This document shows, one piece after another, positions 1 to 7,442 of a stretch of DNA of 23,077 bases; within the stretch, counting starts at the first letter, position 1, and each line of letters opens with the position of its first letter. Below the pieces are notes generated by a model. That model did no database searches. It saw nothing but the letters and a program-made list of their open reading frames with translations, and had not been told where the DNA came from. The position numbers were made by a program, and so were the translations under genes. The stretch is from Emcibacter sp. (GTDB taxonomy: Bacteria > Pseudomonadota > Alphaproteobacteria > Sphingomonadales > Emcibacteraceae). The DNA is taken from contig JAGLJX010000084.1 in NCBI GenBank assembly GCA_023142175.1, forward strand, positions 1-23,077, in the 5' to 3' direction.

Positions 1-43
<43 letters not shown>

Positions 44-64
44 ACATGATATAATTACTGTGAA

Positions 65-352
65 TTAGCCGCGATAGGCAAATACGTCAGCATAGGCTCT
101 TATTCTTACTTTTCTTGCCTTAGGTTCAGTTATCTCATAGGTAATGCCGTTGCGTTTGGCATAGGAGACCGCATCATCCTTTGAGACAAACTTCAGACTG
201 ATTTGACCGTTCATATCCGATGAACCAGTCCAGCCCATCAGGGGGTCAAGGTTTTTGCCTTTTTCCGCTATATATTCCAAAATCCAATTGCAGGTATTTT
301 TCATGCCAGACTGCATGGCATTTTTGGTTGGGCAATATATACGGGCCGTCAT
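65..352 (-). CDS. NDUFS4-like NADH dehydrogenase (complex I) accessory subunit
   Basis: A 95-residue protein of the ETC complex I subunit conserved region family, the alphaproteobacterial counterpart of mitochondrial NDUFS4 (18 kDa). It is expected to sit on the peripheral arm of respiratory complex I at the cytoplasmic side. Family hallmarks visible are the N-terminal MTARIYCPTKNAMQSG, the central DPLMGWTGSSD and the C-terminal YADVFAY. I place the start at the ATG at 352 rather than the in-frame GTG at 361. AGGTGG ends 5 bases before that ATG and would overlap the GTG. It is a single gene between the tRNA and uppP, unlinked to a nuo operon in this window, as is common for this subunit in alphaproteobacteria. 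Confidence 0.9.
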   Translation of the reverse strand: MTARIYCPTKNAMQSGMKNTCNWILEYIAEKGKNLDPLMGWTGSSDMNGQISLKFVSKDDAVSYAKRNGITYEITEPKARKVRIRAYADVFAYRG

Positions 353-423
353 GTTTTCCACCTGATATTTATTTCGTAAACATTACTTGTCTTTTATCCC
401 AAAGATTATTTAAGGGAAAGTGA

Positions 424-446
424 AAAAAAACTTATAATGTTTTTTT
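424..446 (-). terminator. weak A/T hairpin with U-run, possible terminator downstream of uppP
   Basis: AAAAAAAC and GTTTTTTT pair around a 7-base loop. Read on the minus strand the element ends in eight T residues, roughly 90 bases past the uppP stop. The stem has only one G-C pair, so it would be weak. It could equally be a simple A/T-rich promoter-proximal stretch for the complex I subunit gene. Low confidence. Confidence 0.25.
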
Positions 447-532
447 CTTTATTCTGGAGGCTATAAATAGTGAAAATATCATAATAAAGTGATGATGCTA
501 CTGCCCGTGGAATTGGCTATTTTTCGTTAACA

Positions 533-1345
533 TTATTGGCCGTAGACCAGACCAAGCAATCCCAGCCCCAGAATAACCCGATATATGACAAAGGGAGTCA
601 TGCTGGATTTCTGAAGCCATTTCATCAGCCCCGCAATCGCCAGAAGGGCCGTGATGAAAGACAGCCCCGCGCCCAGAAATATATCCGCGCCCAGCCCCAT
701 ATCGCCACTTTTCAGCAATTTCAGGCCTTCTATTGTTCCTGCTGCGAGGATGGTTGGGATGGACATGAGCATGGAAAAACGCGCGGCTTCTGTACGGCTG
801 AAGCCCAGACCCCGTGCTACGGTCATTGTAATGCCGGATCGACTCACACCGGGAATGATGGCCAGAACCTGTGCAAAGCCCATCAGGATGGCCTGCCCAT
901 AGCGCAGGTTGGATATTTTCTTTGTAACCGGAGATTTTATGTCCAGAGTGTAGAGCAAAACTCCAAAGATAATGCTGGTCCAGCCAATGATTTCCAAAGT
1001 GCGCCAAGTATCATTCCAACCCATTTTAGATACCAGCCAGCCAATGGCAATGATGGGAATGGTTGAAAGGATCAATGCGATCATTAACCGCTTGTCTTGG
1101 GTGTTTGCATCTTGTCTCATGGTGACCATATGCCAGAAAGCCATGATCATCCGCATGACATCGGCGCGAAAATACAGAATTACAGCCATCAATGTTCCTA
1201 CATGAACCCCAACATCCATCAATAGCCCCTGATCCGGCCAGTTGGTTAATTCGGGCACAAGTATAAGGTGGCCCGATGAACTTATGGGCAGGAACTCAGT
1301 AATGCCCTGAACAATGGCGAGTACGATAATTTGTAATAATGTCAC
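533..1345 (-). CDS. uppP: Undecaprenyl-diphosphatase UppP (BacA)
   Basis: An integral membrane phosphatase that converts undecaprenyl pyrophosphate to undecaprenyl phosphate, recycling the lipid carrier for peptidoglycan and O-antigen synthesis. The 270-residue length is normal for the family. Both signature regions are present. The (E/Q)xxxE segment QGITEFLPISSSGH lies at residues 13-26, with Gln13, Glu17 and His26. The PGVSRSG segment lies at 165-171, with the phosphate-binding Ser/Arg pair. The rest is hydrophobic multi-pass helix. The start is a GTG preceded by AAGGGG at 5 bases. It begins 13 bp after the PepSY gene stop, and the ribosome binding site abuts that stop, so co-transcription with the upstream flavin/PepSY/porin genes is likely. 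Confidence 0.95.
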   Translation of the reverse strand: MTLLQIIVLAIVQGITEFLPISSSGHLILVPELTNWPDQGLLMDVGVHVGTLMAVILYFRADVMRMIMAFWHMVTMRQDANTQDKRLMIALILSTIPIIAIGWLVSKMGWNDTWRTLEIIGWTSIIFGVLLYTLDIKSPVTKKISNLRYGQAILMGFAQVLAIIPGVSRSGITMTVARGLGFSRTEAARFSMLMSIPTILAAGTIEGLKLLKSGDMGLGADIFLGAGLSFITALLAIAGLMKWLQKSSMTPFVIYRVILGLGLLGLVYGQ

Positions 1346-1358
1346 AGGGACCCCTTAA

Positions 1359-2147
1359 TTATTTTTTTCTGCGCCTGTCTTTATCGCTTTTCTTGCGCTT
1401 CATAAAACCAGTAATGCCCAAGAATATAAGGCTTAATGCCGCCAAGTCCATAATATAAGAACCGTATGACCCCATAATATTGCCGGAATGAAGGTCAAGT
1501 ATTACCCGGGACAAGGTAACGCCCTGTCCCTTAAAATCCTGCATTATGTCTTGAGTGACCTGTTCCGTGGCGAGATATGCGAGGTCGGGTGAGGGGGTTA
1601 GTTTATCCGATGTCTTTTCCCAGGAAATGAAATCATTATCCGCAATAAAGCTGCCATCTGGTGTTTCGATAATAATCTGCCCCGCTGGTGATTGGCCTAA
1701 TGCAGTAATTTGTCCGGGCAGGGAAGAGCTGTCCAGCTTTTCCATAAGGGAGCCATCAATCATATAAAGGGAAAGGCTGTTTTTTGCGCTGATGACGATC
1801 AGGTCACCCAAAATGGCCCCACCCGTAAGGCGGTCGGTATTACGGGCAAAGAGTTTTCCGTCCAGATACACACGCCCCTCTAACCAGCTCAGCAAGTGAT
1901 CATTCGTTTTAAAATGTATGGGCGGCTCGCTAGGCGACTGGCCATAGAGGGAAGCGATAAATTCGTTCTGCACAATTATCTGATTGAGGTTCAGATATTC
2001 GCTACGGTTCAGAATCAATCCCGTGAGACTTAGGATCATCACAAAAAATAATGAGCTATAACCCACCCACCGATGCCAGCGGCGAAGGCTTTTCTGGGAG
2101 ATATTGCTGCTGTTTGGTTGCGTATTATTTTTTTGTTGGTTCGGCAT
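1359..2147 (-). CDS. PepSY-associated two-helix membrane protein
   Basis: A 262-residue protein of the PepSY-associated transmembrane family, whose relatives include PiuB- and FoxB-like inner-membrane proteins linked to iron-siderophore reduction. Residues 21-47 carry the family's opening RRWHRWVGY followed by the first helix. Residues about 48-220 would be periplasmic. DLHSGNIMG at about 219-227 precedes a last helix at about 234-250 and a Lys/Arg-rich cytoplasmic tail. It has two helices instead of the four or five of full-length family members, so it is a compact version. His25 and the His of DLHSG are candidate heme or metal ligands by family analogy only. Its start overlaps the end of the FMN-binding gene by 23 bases, indicating translational coupling. 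Substrate unknown. Confidence 0.82.
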   Translation of the reverse strand: MPNQQKNNTQPNSSNISQKSLRRWHRWVGYSSLFFVMILSLTGLILNRSEYLNLNQIIVQNEFIASLYGQSPSEPPIHFKTNDHLLSWLEGRVYLDGKLFARNTDRLTGGAILGDLIVISAKNSLSLYMIDGSLMEKLDSSSLPGQITALGQSPAGQIIIETPDGSFIADNDFISWEKTSDKLTPSPDLAYLATEQVTQDIMQDFKGQGVTLSRVILDLHSGNIMGSYGSYIMDLAALSLIFLGITGFMKRKKSDKDRRRKK

Positions 2148-2676
2148 CTTTTTCCAGAACTTTGTTATGTAGATATAAGGCCAGACGGCTGGCTTTCTTC
2201 ATGGCGTTTGTTGACATAGTCGCCCCTGATATGCCGTTAATGGGTTTGGACAGGCGTAGTTTATCATTTAGTTCAACATCGTTAAACTGATTGCTGTAGG
2301 CGGGAAAGCGGATTTCTGAACCTCTGCTTTCCCGGTAGGTCAGGACGGTCAGATCAATGATCCTGCCCCCCTCAATGGTGATGCCTGCGGTGATGGGCAT
2401 GGTTCTGCCCACCACGTTCAATATCCATACGGTACGGTTGTTATGGCGATAGTAGCGATAACGCAGCGGGAAAACCTTCTTGCGCAATATCGCCCTTATA
2501 TCGTCTTTGATACCCTTTGTTATCCATATGACTTTCGGCTTTTCAGGCTTTGTAGCAAGGGCTGCGGAAATGTAATCTTCCACTTTCAGATAATTTTCTT
2601 CTATTGGTGCTTTGGCCCATAGAAGGGGCGGGGAGAGCACCAATAGTGATAAAAATATGAATAATAGCCTATGCAT
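2125..2676 (-). CDS. Periplasmic FMN-binding-domain protein, likely covalently flavinylated
   Basis: A 183-residue exported protein with a signal peptide (hydrophobic residues 4-20, WA-K cleavage region) and a C-terminal FMN-binding domain of the type in NqrC, RnfG and NosR. The flavinylation motif SGATMS is at residues 150-155, preceded by NGI. In this family ApbE attaches FMN by a phosphoester bond to the last Ser/Thr of the motif, here Ser155 (Thr156 follows). It would act as a periplasmic one- or two-electron carrier. The gene lies 23 bp after the porin and overlaps the PepSY gene. apbE is transcribed divergently from the other side of the porin, so the modification enzyme and its target are in the same neighbourhood. 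The N-terminal domain (about 25-80) is not one I recognise. Confidence 0.85.
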   Translation of the reverse strand: MHRLLFIFLSLLVLSPPLLWAKAPIEENYLKVEDYISAALATKPEKPKVIWITKGIKDDIRAILRKKVFPLRYRYYRHNNRTVWILNVVGRTMPITAGITIEGGRIIDLTVLTYRESRGSEIRFPAYSNQFNDVELNDKLRLSKPINGISGATMSTNAMKKASRLALYLHNKVLEKDAEPTKK

Positions 2677-2699
2677 TATTCTTTATAACCTTAATTTTT

Positions 2700-3965
2700 T
2701 TAGAACTGAAGCCCAACGCCAAGATTGATCCTATTATCTTCCTTGGATGCGTTCGCAAAATTATCGATCTGGTAATCCAGTTTCAGAACAACATGTTCAT
2801 GGGGCCAGTAGTTGAGGCCAATGTTGGTCTGTTTGGAAACGCTGTCGATATTATCTCCGGCTTCGTTATCCCATACACTGTAGCGGGCAAAGAACCCAAC
2901 GCTATGTTCGTTATTAAGGGCAATCTTGTATGATGGTTCAATATACCAGCCCCGCTGTGTGTCACGGCCAAGAAGTTCAGCCGCATCGGCATTAACATTC
3001 CACTGGGCATAGAGGGCGCGGAAACTGATGGTGCCATTTTGGCTGACGGCGCGATTGATGTTGGTATGAATTTCAAACAGGGTAGCAGAGGCATTTTCAT
3101 CGGCGGCGCTGCTTTGGGTGATGTCATCCTGATACTGGAAGGTGGCGCCCACTTCTACGCCGGGGATGCCATGCCAGCTTGCCCGTGCGGTAAAGGCGGT
3201 GTTTTTCCAAGGCGCTTTACCGACTTTTTTGCGGCCACTGCGGATTTTATAGCCCTTGCCTGTGGTATCCAGACCGGAATGCATCATAAGGTCATAGCTA
3301 AAGCTTTCATTGAGGTCGCCGCTTAGCTTGATACCCGCTTCCCACCATGTGGAGGGGATGATGTTCTTCTCAACATTATTGCGCTCAACTCCGTAGAATG
3401 TGGGTGGTTCATGGGTTTCATTGAGGATACCCACCGGGATCAGTTGCAGACCCATGCTGATTTTGTTGTTTTCATTCAGGTCATATTCGACAAAGGCCTG
3501 TTCGATTTCAACTTCACCAACTTTGCCTTCGCCCGCAATGGAATGTTCGACTTCAAATTCACTGAAGAAACGGATTTTTTCGTTGAATTCGTGGCTGAGA
3601 AAAACCACGAAACGATGCAGGTCAATCTGATCTGCCCTGCCGCCATTATAATGCAGCTCCGCATAACCACCGACTGCGGTTGCACTTTGGCTACCAGCGC
3701 CGCCAGTGCTGGCAACTTGATCAAGCACATCACCGGTTGCTTCGATTTTTTCCTGATTTTCAGCTACTATTACAGCCGTCTTATCAACTTTTTTGCTGGT
3801 GATGCCAACAATCGCTTCAAGCCTTTTGATTTGTTCGTTTTGTTTCAGTATCATCTGCCACATTTCTTCCTTGCTGGGCATCTCCTGAGCGAAGGCGCCG
3901 GAGGCTGAAAAGGCAAGAGATAAAACTACAGTGGATACAGTAGCCTTAAGAAATTTGTTAGTCAT
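2700..3965 (-). CDS. Outer-membrane OprP/OprO-like porin
   Basis: A 421-residue precursor with signal peptide MTNKFLKATV...GAFA (residues 1-26). A short coiled-coil stretch follows at about 30-75 (EEMWQMILKQNEQIKRLE and neighbours), of the kind used for trimer formation. The rest is beta-barrel with alternating hydrophobic/polar strands, ending in the terminal Phe expected for Bam-dependent insertion (GVGLQF). It resembles phosphate-selective porin O/P family members. The substrate cannot be read from sequence, and the genetic context suggests an iron-related role rather than phosphate. The start has GAGGAAG 6 bases upstream. The Fur-box match lies about 43 bases upstream of the start codon, within the likely promoter. 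First gene of the leftward operon. Confidence 0.85.
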   Translation of the reverse strand: MTNKFLKATVSTVVLSLAFSASGAFAQEMPSKEEMWQMILKQNEQIKRLEAIVGITSKKVDKTAVIVAENQEKIEATGDVLDQVASTGGAGSQSATAVGGYAELHYNGGRADQIDLHRFVVFLSHEFNEKIRFFSEFEVEHSIAGEGKVGEVEIEQAFVEYDLNENNKISMGLQLIPVGILNETHEPPTFYGVERNNVEKNIIPSTWWEAGIKLSGDLNESFSYDLMMHSGLDTTGKGYKIRSGRKKVGKAPWKNTAFTARASWHGIPGVEVGATFQYQDDITQSSAADENASATLFEIHTNINRAVSQNGTISFRALYAQWNVNADAAELLGRDTQRGWYIEPSYKIALNNEHSVGFFARYSVWDNEAGDNIDSVSKQTNIGLNYWPHEHVVLKLDYQIDNFANASKEDNRINLGVGLQF

Positions 3966-4007
3966 ATTACTTCCTCAATTTGGTTTTAGACGGTCTATAT
4001 TAAATAT

Positions 4008-4026
4008 GTTAATAATAATCATTATT
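4008..4026. promoter_or_regulatory. Putative Fur box in the porin/apbE divergent promoter
   Basis: The 19 bases GTTAATAATAATCATTATT match the classic Fur consensus GATAATGATAATCATTATC at 16 of 19 positions by direct comparison. The site is centred in the 128-bp gap between the divergent porin and apbE genes, so one dimer site could control both directions. It predicts repression in iron-replete cells. Alphaproteobacteria may use Fur, Mur, Irr or RirA, so the actual regulator is an inference. The region is AT-rich, which raises chance matches, but the match is well above what composition alone suggests. Confidence 0.65.
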
Positions 4027-4054
4027 AATAAAAGTTGTTAAAACAGCATGTATC

Positions 4055-4073
4055 AGATATGATTTGCATTATC
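4055..4073. promoter_or_regulatory. Weaker second Fur-like half-site pair near apbE
   Basis: AGATATGATTTGCATTATC matches the 19-base Fur consensus at 12 of 19 positions. The matches are concentrated in the ATGAT and CATTATC half-sites. It ends 20 bases before the apbE ATG and may add apbE-side control, or may be chance in an AT-rich gap. Confidence 0.3.
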
Positions 4074-4093
4074 AATAACAAAAACATAATAAT

Positions 4094-5113
4094 ATGAAAA
4101 TTAACCAAAAACTGAGTGAGTTTATGCCGAAATCCAGCCAAAGAAGAAGAATTATCAAGCTAATGGCGGCAAGCATGGTTGCCTGTGCAACACCACAGGC
4201 GGTAACGGCTATAGTGCCTGATGCTAGGGCAGAACTATATCAATGGCAGGGCTTTGCCCTTGGAGCAGAAGTGTCACTGCAACTTTATCATCATGATGCG
4301 GGGGCGGCGCAGCGGATCATTCAAAAGTCGGTACAGATTATTCAGGATATGGAATCGCTGTTTAGTCTTTACCAACCACATTCAAAGATTTCTACTTTAA
4401 ATCGGCAGGGGGTTATTTATAATCCGCCCACAGAGTTTGTTGATCTGTTACAGACAGCTAACCATATCAGTCAGATGACTGCGGGGGCTTTTGATATTAC
4501 GGTTCAGCCTTTGTGGTTGTTCTACAGCGCGCAGGAATTTGATGAAAAAGGGGTGTCGGAAAATGAATTGCGGGCGATCCATAAACGCATAGGCTATGAA
4601 AAACTGTCAATTTCGCGGGAGAAGATATCATTTGACCGCAAAGACATGGCGGCGACCCTGAATGGTATTGCGCAGGGCTATGTGACGGACCGCGTATCAG
4701 ACTATCTTAAAGGCGAAGGCCTGAGGTCTGTATTGGTGGATATTGGTGAATATCGTGCTCTTGGGCCACAGGCGAACAAGACGCCGTGGCGTATTGGCTT
4801 GGCGGACCCGCAGAATTTTGGAGAAATTTCCCATATTCTTGAAGTTAATCAGGGGGCGGTGGCGACTTCTTCGGGTACGGGTGATATATTTGATAAAAAA
4901 GGGAAATTTCATCACCTGTTTGACCCACAGACCGGAAAATCATCCCATAGGTATTTATCGGTAACGGTCACAGCGCCCCAAGCCACCTTGGCTGATGCCT
5001 TGTCCACGGCCTTTTGTGCCATGTCGGTCGCAGATATAAAAAAATGTCTGAAAGAAACGCCAAATGTAAATGCCCGGTTGACCAATAATGCCGGTGCTGT
5101 GATAATAATCTAA
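4094..5113 (+). CDS. apbE: FAD:protein FMN transferase ApbE
   Basis: A 339-residue exported flavin transferase that moves FMN from FAD to a Ser/Thr in SGAT-type motifs of periplasmic or membrane proteins, with Mg2+. Family motifs in order are GAFDITVQPLW (131-141), TLNGIAQGYVTD (188-199), LVDIGEY (214-220), ATSSGTGD (257-264), HHLFDPQTG (273-281) and the metal-site ADALST (300-305). The N-terminus has RRRIIK followed by a hydrophobic stretch, compatible with a Tat signal peptide (RRxxxK pattern). A start at the second ATG (4124) would give a shorter, more standard signal. Neither ATG has a strong ribosome binding site. The obvious local substrate is the FMN-binding protein at 2125-2676. Confidence 0.93.
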   Translation: MKINQKLSEFMPKSSQRRRIIKLMAASMVACATPQAVTAIVPDARAELYQWQGFALGAEVSLQLYHHDAGAAQRIIQKSVQIIQDMESLFSLYQPHSKISTLNRQGVIYNPPTEFVDLLQTANHISQMTAGAFDITVQPLWLFYSAQEFDEKGVSENELRAIHKRIGYEKLSISREKISFDRKDMAATLNGIAQGYVTDRVSDYLKGEGLRSVLVDIGEYRALGPQANKTPWRIGLADPQNFGEISHILEVNQGAVATSSGTGDIFDKKGKFHHLFDPQTGKSSHRYLSVTVTAPQATLADALSTAFCAMSVADIKKCLKETPNVNARLTNNAGAVIII

Positions 5114-5138
5114 CGACTATTTGTGAGTATATGGGTTT

Positions 5139-6956
5139 ATGGTTAGGACGCGACAATCAGGCGGGGGTTTTTCGGTTTATCTGGATAATAGCCGAGAAGT
5201 TGATAATGATACGGCAGCCTATATATTCAAAAACCCCATTCAATTGATCATAGCAGAGAAATCAAGCGAGATAGACCGTGCCTTTGAGGAGATACGGCAA
5301 TATCTGGCCGATGGATATTATGCTGCTGGCTGGATTAGCTATGAAACCGGACTTTTCCTTGAAGGAAAACTGACCTCTCTTGCGGACCAGTCTTACGATG
5401 TGCCGTTTTTATCATTTGGCATATATAAAAACCGTCTAACGTTAAATTCTGATGATAATGAGTCCCATTGGGCGCAAGAATGTGACCGGGATAATTATGA
5501 TATCGAAAATGTAAGGTTGAATATTTCGCGCGGGCGTTATGAAGAGATGTTTGCCAAAATTCAGGATTTTTTGAAGGCGGGGGATATTTATCAGGTCAAT
5601 TATACTTTAAAGTCCCTGTTTGATTTCACCGGATCTGAGACAAGCTATTTCGCCGTCTTGAGACAGGCGCAGAGGGTGGAATATGGGGCTTTTATCAACT
5701 CGAACAGACTCTCCATACTGTCCCTTAGTCCTGAACTTTTTTTCAAGAAGACGGGCCGTAAAATAATTGTCCGCCCCATGAAGGGAACCTGTGGGCGGGG
5801 CCGAACAACGGCGGAAGATCAGCAAAATTCAGATTTTATGCAAAATGATGAGAAGAACCGTGCTGAGAATCTTATGATTGTTGATCTGTTGCGTAACGAT
5901 CTCGCCCGCATTGCCGCCCCGGCATCAGTAAAGCTTAAAAGCCTTTATGATGTGGAGAAATATCGTACTCTTTTACAGATGACATCCACCATAGAAGCAG
6001 AAGTTCCGGACGATATGGATATTGTGGATCTGATCAGGGCTTTGTTTCCCTGTGGCTCAGTAACCGGCGCACCGAAAATCAGAGCGATGGAAATCATTTC
6101 ACAATTGGAGGAAAGCCCGCGCGGAATATATACCGGAGCCATCGGTTATATGGCCCCCGATGGCGATTGCTGCTTCAACGTTCCCATTCGTACTATCACC
6201 ATTGATAAGGCAGGGCAGGGGACAATGGGCATTGGCAGTGCCATTGTGGCAGATTCGGACGTGGGGCAGGAATATGATGAATGTTTGCTGAAATCACAGT
6301 TCGCCACCAGAAATTTTCAGGAATTTGATTTAATTGAAAGTCTGCGCTGGTCGGTAAGTGAAGGTTATTACCTTCTTGAACTTCACATAGACCGCCTTAA
6401 ATCATCCGCCGTCTATTTTGATTTTGTCTGTGACAAACAAGCCATATTGGATGACCTTCATTGTCATGCCGGCTTTCTTGATCCAGGCAAAAAGTGGAAA
6501 ATCCGCTTACTGCTTTCGCGAACGGGTAAAGTTTCGATTACTTCATTTTCAATAGACAGTGATCAGGGTTGCAAAAGCAGAGTGATCACGCTCTCTGAAA
6601 AGAAGATCGACAGCCAAAATCCTATGGTCTTTCACAAGACGACGGATCGGGCATTTTATGATCAGGAATTAGGGAAGCATGATTGTTATGATGTGGTCTT
6701 TGTTAATGAGAAGGGGGAGCTTACCGAGGGAACTTTTAATAATATATTCCTGAAACAGGATAACATTCTATACACGCCATATCTGACAAGTGGCGTGTTG
6801 AATGGCACATTGCGTCAATTCCTGATGAATGACCCATCTACCAGAATTGAGGAAAAAAGGCTGACGCCTACCGAACTTTGTCAGGTGGATAAAATATATA
6901 TGGGTAATAGTGTTAGGGGCTTGGTTGAAGTTTCCTTTAATGGCAGAAATAATTGA
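5139..6956 (+). CDS. pabBC: Aminodeoxychorismate synthase component I / 4-amino-4-deoxychorismate lyase fusion (PabB-PabC)
   Basis: A 605-residue fusion of two consecutive folate-pathway steps, making p-aminobenzoate from chorismate. Residues about 1-395 are PabB. PMKGTCGRGR is at 213-222, where Lys215 matches the PabB nucleophile in PIKGT. DEKNRAENLMIVDLLRNDL is at 237-255, GSVTGAPK at 306-313 and PIRTI at 349-353. Residues about 400-605 are a class IV aminotransferase-fold PabC, with HKTTDRAFY at 499-507 (Lys500 the candidate PLP lysine) and ELTEGTFNNIF at 527-537. The glutaminase partner PabA is not in the window. The gene starts 25 bp after apbE and could be read through from its promoter. 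The first 10 residues are Gly/Arg-rich and the ribosome binding site is weak, so the exact start is uncertain. Confidence 0.93.
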   Translation: MVRTRQSGGGFSVYLDNSREVDNDTAAYIFKNPIQLIIAEKSSEIDRAFEEIRQYLADGYYAAGWISYETGLFLEGKLTSLADQSYDVPFLSFGIYKNRLTLNSDDNESHWAQECDRDNYDIENVRLNISRGRYEEMFAKIQDFLKAGDIYQVNYTLKSLFDFTGSETSYFAVLRQAQRVEYGAFINSNRLSILSLSPELFFKKTGRKIIVRPMKGTCGRGRTTAEDQQNSDFMQNDEKNRAENLMIVDLLRNDLARIAAPASVKLKSLYDVEKYRTLLQMTSTIEAEVPDDMDIVDLIRALFPCGSVTGAPKIRAMEIISQLEESPRGIYTGAIGYMAPDGDCCFNVPIRTITIDKAGQGTMGIGSAIVADSDVGQEYDECLLKSQFATRNFQEFDLIESLRWSVSEGYYLLELHIDRLKSSAVYFDFVCDKQAILDDLHCHAGFLDPGKKWKIRLLLSRTGKVSITSFSIDSDQGCKSRVITLSEKKIDSQNPMVFHKTTDRAFYDQELGKHDCYDVVFVNEKGELTEGTFNNIFLKQDNILYTPYLTSGVLNGTLRQFLMNDPSTRIEEKRLTPTELCQVDKIYMGNSVRGLVEVSFNGRNN

Positions 6957-7442
6957 AGAGTTATTGTCATTAAGGCCATTATATATAAAGGCCTATTTAA
7001 ATATTAATATGAATGCGAGGGTGGTTTTAACTATAAATATATCCTTAACCGCCCGTTCGGAGCTGTTTTTTGGCGTCGTGACGCCATATTTATGGGTTAA
7101 TTGGGGATTTTTATAGGTTAATAGGGAACTCAAAAACCGACATTATCCAACTATAAATAGCCATAAAATGATCAGTAATTAGGGAGTTTTTACTATATAT
7201 TCTTTCAAAAAGTGATATATTTTATGAAGCTAATTTAAATATCAAATATCATTAACCTGATATATATAGATAAAATTTTACGGTTTACCCATTGATTTTC
7301 AAAGCATTAGAAAAGAAAAAAGTATTAACGCTTTACGATTTCTTAAGACCTAATTGCCATAATTGTGCTGTTGTCATGACATCTATGGTTAATGGAATTA
7401 GATGTTATTTAGTTAATTATATTTTATATAAGGTTGAAACAT
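6957..7442. other. AT-rich intergenic region with palindromes, no gene
   Basis: No convincing coding sequence exists in this 486-bp gap. It holds an AGGCC/GGCCT inverted repeat at 6973-6994 just after pabBC, without a T-run. There is a perfect 16-bp palindrome at 7071-7086 and a 10-bp palindrome TGTCATGACA at 7372-7381. There are also several TAATWGGGA-like short repeats around 7097-7190 and GATAT/ATATC clusters at about 7210-7275. It probably contains the promoter and operators of the ParA trio. It could also be a binding site array for the ribbon-helix-helix protein. Confidence 0.6.
7071..7086. promoter_or_regulatory. Perfect 16-bp GC-rich palindrome, operator-like
   Basis: TGGCGTC and GACGCCA flank a GT centre in otherwise AT-rich DNA. 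A T-run precedes it on the plus strand but no T-run follows it on either strand, which argues against an intrinsic terminator. It lies 115 bp after pabBC and about 360 bp before the parA-like gene. Function unknown. Confidence 0.4.

Noticed and set aside
498..1007. A 169-codon open frame on the minus strand overlapping uppP
   Set aside because: It lies in another frame of the clear uppP gene and its translation shows no family features, so it is a shadow frame.
3411..3908. A 165-codon plus-strand open frame inside the porin gene
   Set aside because: It is antisense to an intact porin with signal peptide and barrel features. Its translation resembles no protein family I know.
6910..7116. Short open frame spanning the pabBC end and the AT-rich gap
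   Set aside because: It overlaps the pabBC 3' end, has no good start signal, and its translation is dominated by AT-rich codons without features.
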